A DNA stretch of 64,000 nucleotides from the NCBI GenBank assembly GCA_030430575.1, contig JAUIKF010000026.1:43853-107852 (forward strand), in the 5' to 3' direction. Shown here one piece after another: positions 25,607 through 35,800 of this stretch; the stretch's first letter is position 1; the number at the start of each line of letters is the position of its first letter. The stretch is from Bacteroidia bacterium (lineage in GTDB: Bacteria; Bacteroidota; Bacteroidia; J057). The notes under the pieces were generated by a model. The model worked only from the letters and a program-made list of their open reading frames with translations, was not told the DNA's origin and made no database searches. The position numbers and the translations under genes were made by a program.

Positions 25607-28174
25607 ATGAATGCCAAGCCCTATATATTCTTTTCTTTTCTGTCACTGGTGATCCTATTCACTGGAAGTCTCTCAGCACAGGTCTCTGTCAATATCTTGA
25701 CAGAAGAAGTGGAGACGTTACAGTCAAGAGAACTGTGGCAGCTTGAAATTGAATCCCATTTTCCCCAACAACAGGAAGTATTCATCAAAGCCTGGGTCAG
25801 TCTTGCAGATGGTTCTACCTTCTGGGCAGCCCAGAGTAAAGGGTGGATGCTTCCTTCGGGGATCACGTCTCTTCAGGCCAAGGATTTGGTCATCTCGGAG
25901 GTGGCATTGGCGGATGCGCCTGTCAGTGACAGCCTCACGGATGGGCCTCAATTGTTCTGTATTGAGGTCATAGATGCGCGTAGCAGGCATTTGCTGGGGC
26001 AACATTGCAAGATGATCACGATTCTCGATCCTGCGCATAAGCCTACTGAAAAGCGTTTAGCACTTGGAGGCACCAGTCGCCTGACGGCGCAGTACAGCAA
26101 CCAGCAACTACTTTTTCAAAGAACCCCCGCTTCTTATGTGCGCTGGGAACTCATGCCTACCCTCTCTTGGGATGGGCTGCCCATCCAGGGGCAATTGATG
26201 CTTTCCACCGAACATCAGCCCGGCACATACGAGATCAATTCCTTTTCCATCAACCTCGATCCCCAGCAAATTCAGCAATGGCTTCAGCAAAAAGCGAAAG
26301 ACAAAATTCAGCAAGCCATGACCGATAAAGCCAAAGGGCTTCCTTTTGACAAAAAACTGCTGGATCGCCTGGATGGATTGACCCACTTAGATAAACAGGC
26401 TGCTCTCGCCAAACTTCAAGATCGCTTTCCTGATTTTGACCCGCAACAAGCAGAAGAAATCCTTCAGAAAGTTGAGGAGCTTGATCGCGTGGAAGAAGTA
26501 TTGAAGCAAGCGACATTTAGTAAAATGGAGCAGGAATGGTCAAGAGAAACGGAAGGGTTGGACTGGAACAAAGCAGAAGCCGTACAGCGATTCCAAGACT
26601 CGTTATATGCCCATCACCCAGAAAAATATGAGCAATTCACTTCGCTCAAAAGCAAATATGATACGTATCAAAAGCTTAAAATAAAGGCGGAATCCCTCAA
26701 GCCCTATCTAGCCAAAGCCAAAAAACTTCAAAACTATCGTGAGGAACTAAATGCCTTCAAACAAGAAAAGACCAATGACTGGGAAAAGCACCTGAAAGAC
26801 CCCCAAAAACTGAAAAAACTCGGTTTCCTGAAAGGCAAGGACAAGGTCCTTGGCAAGCTGGATCGCTTTGCGTTGGGGCTGCATTACCCAGAAATGACTA
26901 CCCTCTCGATGGAAGGCGTAGGGGTAAAAGGCTTGCAATTTGCCATAGCTCCAGGGAAAACGTATGCCGCCGTCAGCATCGGCCAAATGATGGCCCCAGG
27001 GTGGTCTTTCGACTCTACGCAGCAAGGGGTTGCGACCCAAAGTTTCACCGCTCGTGCGGGAATTGGTCATCCACAAGGCAATCACTTGCATCTGGTATTT
27101 GCGGATTTCAAGGAAAGAGAAAGAACTAACAAAACAGCACATTTGGCACCTGCCTTTCGGCACAATCAACTCTTTGGGGTTACTTCGCGCCTCAGCTTCC
27201 TAAAGGACCGCATCCAGCTTGCTGGAGAGGTGATGCAAACAGCCCTCAGTGCTGAAAGCAATGACCTGGGCGGCACAGTGATCCAACCGATTTGGACGCA
27301 AGGAGGAACTGGCGAAGTAGCCCCTACAACGGCTTGGTCTTTATCTGCCCAAGTCGCATTAGCGCAGTCCACTCAAATAGCAGGGCATTATGAGCATACG
27401 CCGCCCAGCTATATCAGCTTGGGCAGGCCCTTCCTCGTGGCAGACCGCCAACGGTATGAATTCAGCTTGTCCCAAAGCTTTTGGGAGGACAAGGTCTCCC
27501 TGAACCTCTTCCACAGAAGAGATGGAGACAATCTCTTGCCTTATAAGGCACTTCAATCTGTGACCCGTGCCACGGGCATTCAACTTGCGATCCGCCCTGG
27601 CCGCAACTGGCCTTCCCTTCAGCTGAGCTATGCGCCACAAGCACAGCAAAGCTTTGGGCAGGACAGCGTGAAATTCACGCAGCAAAACTTCAGCAGAGAC
27701 CTGCTGAGCCTGCACCTCCATCACGGCTTTCAGCTCGGGAAAGCCCAGTGCCAGAGCACCTTCATGCTCAATGGGCAATTTGGGCGGGAGACTGACCTCG
27801 AAGGGGCCTTTGCCAGCCAGATGGCGACATTTCGCCAGATGGTAGCCTTCCCTAGTGCCTGGGCACTGAATGCAGGCCTCAGCTATATGCACTTCCGACT
27901 TCCTACGCAGGAAATGACGATCAAGCAAGCAGAGCTTTCGGGCCAGTTTCCGATAGGCAAAGCCTTCGCGAGCCTGGGCGCGCTGGGTGCGCAGGAGCTG
28001 GTCGAAGCGCAGCTCAGCAGCCGGTACGGCGGTTTTGTAGAAACGCGCCTGCCCATCCTTCAGCGATTTCAGTTCTCACTCCGATTCGAACATAGTACCT
28101 ATTCATCCACTAACAATACATTCACCCAAGCCGACCGATTCCTCGCCCGAAGCAGCTTACAGTTTCAGTGGTAG
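25607..28174 (+). CDS. Outer-membrane barrel protein with N-terminal beta domain and long coiled coil
   Basis: The 855-residue protein has a signal peptide (ending SLSAQ), a beta-rich N-terminal domain (about 25-150: QQEVFIKAWVSL, LFCIEVIDARSRHLLGQHC) and a charged helical stretch rich in Lys, Glu and Gln (about 225-415: QAEEILQKVEELDRVEEVL, YQKLKIKAESLKPYLAKAKK). A C-terminal region of alternating strands (about 430-855) ends FLARSSLQFQW with a terminal aromatic residue, as in outer-membrane barrels. The N-terminal domain is homologous to that of the protein at 31117. The layout (periplasmic domain, coiled coil, barrel) suits an outer-membrane anchor or export pore. It heads the operon-like series containing both RHS giants, which lack T9SS signals, so it may serve them (inference). 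Confidence 0.8.
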   Translation: MNAKPYIFFSFLSLVILFTGSLSAQVSVNILTEEVETLQSRELWQLEIESHFPQQQEVFIKAWVSLADGSTFWAAQSKGWMLPSGITSLQAKDLVISEVALADAPVSDSLTDGPQLFCIEVIDARSRHLLGQHCKMITILDPAHKPTEKRLALGGTSRLTAQYSNQQLLFQRTPASYVRWELMPTLSWDGLPIQGQLMLSTEHQPGTYEINSFSINLDPQQIQQWLQQKAKDKIQQAMTDKAKGLPFDKKLLDRLDGLTHLDKQAALAKLQDRFPDFDPQQAEEILQKVEELDRVEEVLKQATFSKMEQEWSRETEGLDWNKAEAVQRFQDSLYAHHPEKYEQFTSLKSKYDTYQKLKIKAESLKPYLAKAKKLQNYREELNAFKQEKTNDWEKHLKDPQKLKKLGFLKGKDKVLGKLDRFALGLHYPEMTTLSMEGVGVKGLQFAIAPGKTYAAVSIGQMMAPGWSFDSTQQGVATQSFTARAGIGHPQGNHLHLVFADFKERERTNKTAHLAPAFRHNQLFGVTSRLSFLKDRIQLAGEVMQTALSAESNDLGGTVIQPIWTQGGTGEVAPTTAWSLSAQVALAQSTQIAGHYEHTPPSYISLGRPFLVADRQRYEFSLSQSFWEDKVSLNLFHRRDGDNLLPYKALQSVTRATGIQLAIRPGRNWPSLQLSYAPQAQQSFGQDSVKFTQQNFSRDLLSLHLHHGFQLGKAQCQSTFMLNGQFGRETDLEGAFASQMATFRQMVAFPSAWALNAGLSYMHFRLPTQEMTIKQAELSGQFPIGKAFASLGALGAQELVEAQLSSRYGGFVETRLPILQRFQFSLRFEHSTYSSTNNTFTQADRFLARSSLQFQW

Positions 28175-28176
28175 GG

Positions 28177-28213
28177 ATTATTAATTGATTGATTATTCAT
28201 TATTAATTCCAGA
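28177..28213. repeat. AT-rich junction repeat with dyad symmetry
   Basis: GGGATTATTAAT and ATTATTAATTCC flank TGATTGATTATTC, an imperfect palindrome right after the barrel gene. Related sequence (GAATTATTAATTGATAGATTATTCAC) stands at 25490-25518, and GAATTATTGATTGACTGATTATTC overlaps a stop codon at 32773-32796. Confidence 0.6.
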
Positions 28214-28242
28214 GGGTGGCGGCTCCCTAACATCTATTTAGT

Positions 28243-29592
28243 ATGAACTTTAAATTCCTTTTGACAAAAGCCTTTTCACTTATTTTGCTTCTAAGTGTCT
28301 TGCTTGCGATTGAGCATTTACATGCTGCTGACCTTGCTGATGCTGGGATGGGTCCAAATCAGGGGGAGACAGTGCCAGTGGCTATAATTTTTGATGTAAA
28401 GAAAGTCAATAATCCAAATTCTGACCCTGCACTTCACGATGTCGACATAGATTTGGACTTTATTCTAAGGCTTCATAAAGACAATATTATTATCGTTGAG
28501 TGGGGAGATGGAAGCCCTCATACAACGGTTCATGGAAAAGCTCCTAACAATATCCCCTTTACCCATACTTATACAACCTGTACCAGTGGTACTTGTGATT
28601 ATACCGTGACACTCCGGACATGTGCGAGTGATATTTCTTACTTATCTATGACAGATGAAGGTGTACAGACTTTTGATATATCAACCAATGGTTTGCCAGG
28701 GATAGAACATTTGGGACTGACATCAAATAATATCGGCGGGACTTTGGACTTGACTGCCAGTAAACCCTTGGAGACCTTGAAAATAAGTGGAAACCCTATC
28801 ACAGCCTTGAATATCACAAACCTGACTAACCTGAAGACAATATTTGGTAATTGTGAAATTCCTGGCGTTTTCGATTTCAGTACCTGCCCCGCATTAGAAG
28901 ACCTTAGAATGCCCGGAAATCTTTTTACCAATGCCATTTTTGATAATCCTAACCTCACAAATCTGGAATTTCATAGCAATCCACTGAATGGAACAATAGA
29001 TTTAACTAATTGCCCTAAGCTAAAAACATGTGGGATAGGCATCTCTCATCATGGGGGTGGGATGGCTGTAAATGTAGATGGCTTAACAGAATTGGAAAGC
29101 CTGGATTTATATGAATCTCAGGTAAATGCCAATTTGGACCTAAGTACTTGCACCAATTTAAGGATGATTCGCATCTCAAAAGGGGGAGGCCCACCCTATA
29201 CGCCTATCAGTGTGGACTTAAGTGGTCTTGAGAACCTCGAAATTGTCGTAATTGGACATTATATTGAAGGAAGCGTTGATATAAGTCAATCTCTTGATTT
29301 ACAGCGTATTCAGCTAGGGCCAAAGGTAGATGAACTCATTTTGCCTACGGCAGGTAATGTTGTCTTAAGTTCTCTATACATAGTATCTATTGATGGCACA
29401 TCTCTTCCTTCTTCCGAGATTGATGCTTTCAGATTGCTGATCCCCACCAATCCACACCCTGGCCCACAATACCCCCTTATCGGTTATGGGGGATTCAAGG
29501 ATCACCTCATATTTACTAATACCACTTTTTCTCCTACTGCAACCGCTCACCTTAATTTTTTAGGGACGCAAGGCTGGACAGTTTCTTATTAA
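28243..29592 (+). CDS. Leucine-rich-repeat exported protein, paralogue 1
   Basis: The 449-residue protein has a signal peptide (SLILLLSVLLAIEHLHA), a short PKD-like segment (IIIVEWGDGSPHTTV, PFTHTYTTCTSGTCDYTVTL) and then leucine-rich repeats such as LEHLGLTSNNI, LETLKISGNPI, LEDLRMPGNLF and LTNLEFHSNPL. No T9SS domain is visible at the C-terminus (QGWTVSY), so it probably stays in the periplasm or uses another export route. It is a paralogue of the next gene (both start with the ADxGxxPxQGETVPVA block after the signal). Base composition is clearly more AT-rich than the genes either side, suggesting separate origin. Confidence 0.82.
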   Translation: MNFKFLLTKAFSLILLLSVLLAIEHLHAADLADAGMGPNQGETVPVAIIFDVKKVNNPNSDPALHDVDIDLDFILRLHKDNIIIVEWGDGSPHTTVHGKAPNNIPFTHTYTTCTSGTCDYTVTLRTCASDISYLSMTDEGVQTFDISTNGLPGIEHLGLTSNNIGGTLDLTASKPLETLKISGNPITALNITNLTNLKTIFGNCEIPGVFDFSTCPALEDLRMPGNLFTNAIFDNPNLTNLEFHSNPLNGTIDLTNCPKLKTCGIGISHHGGGMAVNVDGLTELESLDLYESQVNANLDLSTCTNLRMIRISKGGGPPYTPISVDLSGLENLEIVVIGHYIEGSVDISQSLDLQRIQLGPKVDELILPTAGNVVLSSLYIVSIDGTSLPSSEIDAFRLLIPTNPHPGPQYPLIGYGGFKDHLIFTNTTFSPTATAHLNFLGTQGWTVSY

Positions 29593-29609
29593 CCTTAATA
29601 TCATTCATA

Positions 29610-31109
29610 ATGAAAAATGTCTTATTCAACGGGAAATTCAAGTTCCCTTTCCCCCAAACGCTATCACTCATCCTGATAGTAAGTGTTTTGCTCATGACAG
29701 GGCATGTACATGCTGCTGGTCCTGCTGACGCTGGGCTTAGCCCAGAGCAGGGAGAGACGGTGCCTGTGGCTTTTACGATGAAGACAGATCGTGGCATCTC
29801 AGCAGTAAAAGATGACCCTAATAATCCAATAAACTGGGTAATAGACTATAAAGTGGAATTTACCCTAAAATTGAAAAGTAATAATATTGTGATCGTTGAC
29901 TGGAATGATCCTTCTGGGACTACTACAACAGAGTCTATGACAGCTGGTCAAGCAAAAACATTTACGTTTACTTATCCCTCATCTACTTATACAGTTGCAG
30001 CCTTCCCAAACAAGCCTCAAATCCCTTATACTATTGATGTCAAAACCTGTGGTAATGATATCGTTGAATTGACAGCAGGGAATCAAGAACTCGTGGAAGT
30101 TGGAATGATTGATCAATTGACAGGGCTGGAAAAACTGGGGTTAAGTAATAATGATATTGCAATCCCTACAGAACTGGACTTAACGGCATGTAGCAATTTG
30201 AAAGATTTATTTCTTACGGCAAATGAGTTTGAGTATGTTGATGTCCAAAACTTACAAGCCCTCAGAGATGTAAGAATGGAAAGATGTAAATTAAAAGGAG
30301 CAAATAGTCAAACAAGCCCAATTACGTATGACTTTACTTCAAACCCAGCACTCCAAAACCTGATCTTACGGGGAAGTAATTCCATTAAAAAGATAGTTCT
30401 GGGGAACCCTAATCTTACCATGTTGTCCATCTCAGGAAACCCATTACAAGGAGATATTCTTTTAAAAGATTGTCCTAAATTGGAAGTAGCAGATCTTGAC
30501 TACACCTCCCATGGTACTGGAATCAATCTTCATATAGGAACACTTCCTGTGTTACGTGTGCTTAGACTTAGTGACTCATTTGTTTTGAATGACCTAAACT
30601 TAAATAACTGCCCGAAATTAGAATATTTGGGATTATCTGATTCGCAGCCTGCTAATTCATGCACCAAGATAAAGATAGAAACAGACCAATTGGAAAACTT
30701 ATATTACGTTCACATTGCCCAATGTACAGATGATATAATTGATCTCTCTAAGGCCTCAAAAATTGAGTTTCTTAAGATTCGAAAATCCACAGGGGCAGAT
30801 TTGAAAGTACCCAATTCAATGCCTTATTTACAGCATCTCTATATAACAAATACACCTAACTTCTCTTTGAATACAATTGACAAACTCATTGATGCTACTC
30901 CATTTAACATTCAGTATCATAGTTTTCATCAGAATCCGACTCTACCAAAGTATTATCCCTATTTCTGGGGACATTACTATTACATTTTAATTGACCCATC
31001 ATTCCCCCTCCTCCAATCCCAAAAGGATCGGATTATCGAACGGCATGTACTCGGGCCAGCACCCTATCAGAATAGCCGAGGCGACTATCTAACAACGATC
31101 ACCAATTAA
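29610..31109 (+). CDS. Leucine-rich-repeat exported protein, paralogue 2
   Basis: This 499-residue protein lies 17 bp after its paralogue. It has a signal peptide (LSLILIVSVLLMTGHVHA), the shared PADAGLSPEQGETVPVAF block and a PKD-like segment (NIVIVDWNDPSGTT, FTFTYPSSTYTV). Leucine-rich repeats follow (LEKLGLSNNDI, LKDLFLTANEF, LTMLSISGNPL, LRVLRLSDSFV). No C-terminal sorting domain is seen. Leucine-rich repeats are usually protein-binding surfaces; the partner could be another product of this locus (inference). It is AT-rich like paralogue 1. Confidence 0.82.
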   Translation: MKNVLFNGKFKFPFPQTLSLILIVSVLLMTGHVHAAGPADAGLSPEQGETVPVAFTMKTDRGISAVKDDPNNPINWVIDYKVEFTLKLKSNNIVIVDWNDPSGTTTTESMTAGQAKTFTFTYPSSTYTVAAFPNKPQIPYTIDVKTCGNDIVELTAGNQELVEVGMIDQLTGLEKLGLSNNDIAIPTELDLTACSNLKDLFLTANEFEYVDVQNLQALRDVRMERCKLKGANSQTSPITYDFTSNPALQNLILRGSNSIKKIVLGNPNLTMLSISGNPLQGDILLKDCPKLEVADLDYTSHGTGINLHIGTLPVLRVLRLSDSFVLNDLNLNNCPKLEYLGLSDSQPANSCTKIKIETDQLENLYYVHIAQCTDDIIDLSKASKIEFLKIRKSTGADLKVPNSMPYLQHLYITNTPNFSLNTIDKLIDATPFNIQYHSFHQNPTLPKYYPYFWGHYYYILIDPSFPLLQSQKDRIIERHVLGPAPYQNSRGDYLTTITN

Positions 31110-31116
31110 TACCCCC

Positions 31117-32202
31117 ATGAAACCCATATATATAATCTTAGGGATCTTATCCCTTGGGCTTGCTATGTCTGCTTCAGCCCAAAACATCACCATCCAAGCC
31201 CTGCCCCAAACGGGCAGCCTGCAGACTGGCCTCCAGGGACAAGCAGTCCTAGTGAACGCTGAGACGCAGCCACAGGAAGTCTTCCTGCAAGCGCAAGTGC
31301 GCAAGGGCAACTCGCTGACATTCAGCGATCAGACTGCGCCCATCACGCTGAACCCTGGTCTCAACAGCCTTGACCTGGCAGGCCTGAGTCTGCTCGGCCC
31401 GAGACATACAGGGCAGGTCCAAGACCGCCCGGTAGGCGACTTTGAGATTTGCCTTGAAGTGCATGCCGCAACAGACGGTCGCCTTTTGGCAGAATCATGT
31501 GAGACCATTACCGTCCATCCGATGACACCTCCTTATTTGGTTTACCCATTTGACGGAGAGAAAATAGAGACCCCCATGCCCATGTTGAGTTGGACACCTC
31601 CTGCCCCTATCAAGCCTGGCAGTCAACTCAGTTACACCATTAGGCTGGCGGAGGTGCCTACAGGCATGTCGCCGGAAGCTGCCTTGCGCCAACGCCAGCC
31701 CTTATTCTTACAAGAAAATGTCATGATGGCCAGCATGGCTTATCCCGTTTTTGCGCCAGCATTAGAATGGGGCAAGCAGTATGTCTGGCAGGTGGAAGCC
31801 TTCGTTGAAGGCCAAAGCATCGGCAGGAGTGAAGTATGGGACTTTAACTTGGCGAATGATACCCCAAAAGCTGCCACAGAAATTCCCACCTACTTCGTGG
31901 AACTCAAGCGTCAACCCGAATCTGGTATTTACCGTGCCCAAGGGCAGGTTTGCTTCAAATTCATGGCGCGCTATGCCGAAGACATGCCGCGATTTGAAGT
32001 GCAAAACGATGACCAGAAGCGCATCGATGTCCGCAGCACACAGCTTACCACTTTAGGCAATGGCTTATTTATCCTCAAGCTGCCTCCACAAGGCGGCCTC
32101 AAAGCAGGCAGCTATTATACGCTCCAGGTATTTGACGCCAAAGACCGCGCTTACGTCCTTAAATTTCAATATCAACACGCAGATAACCCTGTCAAACCAT
32201 GA
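31117..32202 (+). CDS. Exported two-domain protein sharing the barrel protein's N-terminal domain
   Basis: The 361-residue protein has a signal peptide (ILGILSLGLAMSASAQ). Domain one (about 20-135: PQEVFLQAQVRKGNSLTF, FEICLEVHAATDGRLLAESC) is homologous to the N-terminal domain of the barrel protein at 25607. Domain two is fibronectin-like (about 137-245: PYLVYPFDGEKIETPMPMLS, YTIRLAEVPTG, WGKQYVWQVEAFVEGQSIG). A C-terminal beta region follows. There is no enzyme motif. Its stop overlaps the next gene's start by 4 bp (ATGA). The shared domain suggests both proteins bind the same partner in the periplasm. Confidence 0.8.
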   Translation: MKPIYIILGILSLGLAMSASAQNITIQALPQTGSLQTGLQGQAVLVNAETQPQEVFLQAQVRKGNSLTFSDQTAPITLNPGLNSLDLAGLSLLGPRHTGQVQDRPVGDFEICLEVHAATDGRLLAESCETITVHPMTPPYLVYPFDGEKIETPMPMLSWTPPAPIKPGSQLSYTIRLAEVPTGMSPEAALRQRQPLFLQENVMMASMAYPVFAPALEWGKQYVWQVEAFVEGQSIGRSEVWDFNLANDTPKAATEIPTYFVELKRQPESGIYRAQGQVCFKFMARYAEDMPRFEVQNDDQKRIDVRSTQLTTLGNGLFILKLPPQGGLKAGSYYTLQVFDAKDRAYVLKFQYQHADNPVKP

Positions 32203-32792
32203 AAAAGTCCCTTATCATTATCCTTTCACTTTCCCTGATCGGAGCCTTTTGGTGGTCGTGCAGCCAGCAGCATCTGAGTCCTGCCAGTTTCCTCCAGCAG
32301 ATCGAAGACCCCACTCAGGGCATGCGCGCAGCCACAGAGGTGAATGGCTATCAGGTAGAATTGCAATATATGCCCCCAGCAGCACTGGTACTGCTTGAGA
32401 AAGGCCCTGAGGCCATCAATGACCCCCAATGGGAATCCTGGGTGACCGAGCGTAGCCAATCGGACTACTTCCGATTCAAGGTACAGCCAACGGAAACGGG
32501 GGCGCAGCGTCTCAACGTAGCTGATTTACAAAACGAAATGGGGAGCACCTATTTCTCCTTTGAAGCGCAGCGCGACTTCTGGGTAGAGAGCGGACAAGAC
32601 AGTCTAGCTTGTTTGCTATATCACCACGAACCCAACTACGGGATGAGTCAGGACTATACGTTTGTCTTGGCCTTTCCCAAGGCAGATCGTCAGGAGATGC
32701 TCTCTTTTCACTATGCCGACAAGGTCCTGGGCATCGGGCAGCTCAGCCTGCGCATGGACCCCAGCAGGTGGGAAGAATTATTGATTGACTGA
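32199..32792 (+). CDS. Lipoprotein of the RHS locus
   Basis: The 197-residue product has a lipoprotein signal (MKKSLIIILSLSLIGAFWWS followed by Cys21). The body has no recognised domain; it contains NGYQVELQYMPPAALVLLEK near the N-terminus and SFHYADKVLGIGQLSLRM near the end, which looks like a small beta-rich domain. Translational coupling (4-bp overlap) with the preceding two-domain protein links them in function. It would be anchored in the outer or inner membrane facing the periplasm. Confidence 0.78.
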   Translation: MKKSLIIILSLSLIGAFWWSCSQQHLSPASFLQQIEDPTQGMRAATEVNGYQVELQYMPPAALVLLEKGPEAINDPQWESWVTERSQSDYFRFKVQPTETGAQRLNVADLQNEMGSTYFSFEAQRDFWVESGQDSLACLLYHHEPNYGMSQDYTFVLAFPKADRQEMLSFHYADKVLGIGQLSLRMDPSRWEELLID

Positions 32793-32854
32793 TTATTCCT
32801 TAGGAAAAGTTCAAACTCAAGCTCAAATTCAAAAATCAATTTATCAACATCATC

Positions 32855-35800
32855 ATGATTTCTATATTTCGAAATAAGTTATTCTTGAAGACGGTCGTGG
32901 TCTACGTAGTCGTGACCCACCTGCTTCAGGTGTTTTTCCCCAACGGGGCCTACGCCCTGACCAGCGGCCCTAGCCAGCCAGAAGTGCAGGGCTTCACGCC
33001 CGCGGGTGTTTCCGAACTGGTCAACGTCTCCACAGGAGACTTCAGTTACAATATCCCTCTCATGAGTGTTGAGGGTTATCCCATCAATCTCTCTTATAAT
33101 TCTGGGCGCTCCATGGAAGAGGAAGCCAGTATGGTCGGTCTGGGATGGAACCTCAATATCGGCCAGGTGACCCGCAATATGCGCGGCTTGCCCGACGACT
33201 TTGCAGGCGATAAGATTGAGCAGACAACAACGATGAAGCCGAATGTAACAGTGGGCTTAACTCCAAGTTTTCCTGCAGAGATTGGCGGAAAAGAAATAGA
33301 TGGGAAGAAAGTAGGGGGCACAAAACTTAATCTTTCTTTAGGGTTTTATACGAATAACAGAACTGGAGTAGGATTTGATTTTGGTATTTCCCCTAGCATT
33401 GCAGTAGCTAATACTACTAAAGGATCTTTGAGTTTAGGTCTAGGACTTTCGTTTAAGTCTGGTTCTGGTATTGACTTTAATCCCTCAGTAGGTATAAGCA
33501 AAACAGATGGGGCTGATCAATCCAAAGATGAGCAGACAGAAGGAAATAATCTACCTATAAAAACAACTTCCTTTACTGGTTCAGCTAATTATAATTCGCG
33601 CAAAGGATTAAAAAGCCTTAGTTATGGAATTTCACAAGAAAAGTCATGGGAGAAGCAGGTTGGTGAAGAGAAAAAGTTAGGTTATTCAAACAAAAGTGTC
33701 GGATCTTCTTATAGTTTTGGTACGCCCGCTTATACCCCTTCTACTGGGCTTCCCTTTCATACCTATTCAGTCAATGGACTGTTTGGATTTGGGCCCTCAG
33801 CCGCATTCATTTTCCCAAAATCTAAATGGAGCGTCTATTATACCAAGCAATATATTCCTGAGAATAAACAGACGGTTAAGCGAAGTGCCTATGGCTATAT
33901 GAACCAAGGCATGGCCAATGCATTGCCTAAGGCAGAAGCAGAAGAGGCAATGTTGGATTTTAACCGCGAAAAGGAAGGGCCTTTTTATCCCCGCAAAAAA
34001 CGAGATGGCAAATATGAAGGCAGTCAGTTTTTGCCGTTGGCCCAACAGACTTATGACATGTTCCAGGTTTCTGCTCAAGGAATGGGCGGACAGTTCCGTG
34101 CGCACCGCTCAGATTTTGGGACAGTATATAGTCCTGCTGTGAAGTCTAGCAGTGACATGGGCGGCGCAGGTGTTGAGCTTGGGGTAGGGCCTGCGGCGGC
34201 ACATACGGGATTTAACCTCAACTATTCTCACGTGTGGACCCGCAAGGGAAAGTGGGAAGAAGACGGTCGTTTATTGCAAAACAAACTGGCTTTTACCCAA
34301 TCCAATTCGACTAATGATGCAGATTATGAGCCTTATTATTTTAAGCAAGTCGGTGAACCCAGTGTAGAAACTGATCCAGACTTTTATAACAGAATTGGCG
34401 GAGAAGAATGGGTCAAGCCTATGCTATGGCCGATGCCTGATGGGGCCAGGGGCATCAGCCTAGGCAAACTGGAAAATGAAGCGGAAGACATCTTCAGTGA
34501 CTTCAAAACCCGTGAAGAACGAGCTAGAAGGAATCAGCTCTTTTCTACCCTGAATGCTAGAGAAGCAGAAGTGGCTGGTTTGGATAAGAAGATTCGCCTG
34601 TTTACCAAAAATGCTTTTGACTATAATACCTCCACTGAAGAATTAATTCCCACTGATACTGACAACCGCTATGGCAACCTCAATGACCCAAGAGCGCCCA
34701 AGAGGCACCATATATCCGAAATCACTGTCACCAACCCTGGCGGCAACCGCTATATCTTTGGCATTCCTGCCTATAACCTGATTCAGAAGGAGATTACCTT
34801 TACGACAGATCCCCTAAAGGCTATCAATAGCTGCGAAAACCTGGCAGACTATGATGCTGGCGACTTGAAGGGAAATGAAAATGGGTTGGATGAATATTAT
34901 CAGGAAAAAATCACCCCTGCTTATGCCCATGCCTTTCTCCTCACAGGCATTGTATCTGCAGACTATGTGGACCGCGACAATGACGGGATAACCCCTGATG
35001 ACTATGGTACAGCCCACAAATTCAATTATTTCAAGAATAATAAGTCCTTCAAATGGCGCACGCCTTATGGGCACAATCAAGCCAACTGGCAAGAAGGATT
35101 CGAAACCAAAACGGGGAACAATGGAGATGACAAAGCAAGTATCGTGTATGGAGAAAAGGAATTGTGGTTCCCTCATTCCATCGAGTCCAAGCATTTTGTA
35201 GCCGAATTTGTCTACTATGATGAAAATAATGATGACCTCAATCACCCTTATGGAAATGCTCAGTCAGGCTGGGGCGTTAAAGATGAATTCGGCGAAAAGG
35301 AAACTAACGCTGCATCCCATCCACAAGTCTTGAAGAAAATCAGGCTTTTTTCTAAAGCCTTGAGGGCTGATCCTACCAAGGAAGATATTCCAATTAAAGA
35401 GGTTCATTTTAGCTATTCATACGACCTGTGTGCAGGGGTTCCCAATGGAAATGGTACCGCAGGCAAACTCACTTTGGAAAAAGTGTGGTTTACCTATGGC
35501 AACTCTAATGAAGCCAGTTTGAATCCTTACGAATTTACCTACAATAGTTTTAACCCTTCTTATACGCTCCAGTCCAGCGATGCTTGGGGCAACTATAAGC
35601 CCAATGACTGTAGTGCGAATGGACTGCCCAATAAGGTATTTCCTTTTGTAGATCAAAGTGACCGTGCCACGGCAGATCAGCAAGCGGCGGCTTGGGAGTT
35701 GGTAGAAATCAAAACGCCGAGTGGCGGCCTGATCGCGGTAGAATATGAGGCAAAAGACTATGCCTATGTGCAAGACCAGCGCGCCATGCAGATGTTTACC

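Noticed and set aside
32793..32854. Heptamer-like TTCAAACTCAAGCTCAAATTC as a binding array
   Set aside because: Similar low-complexity sequence occurs at other junctions (for example 18720-18760) without relation to promoters, so I treat it as background.
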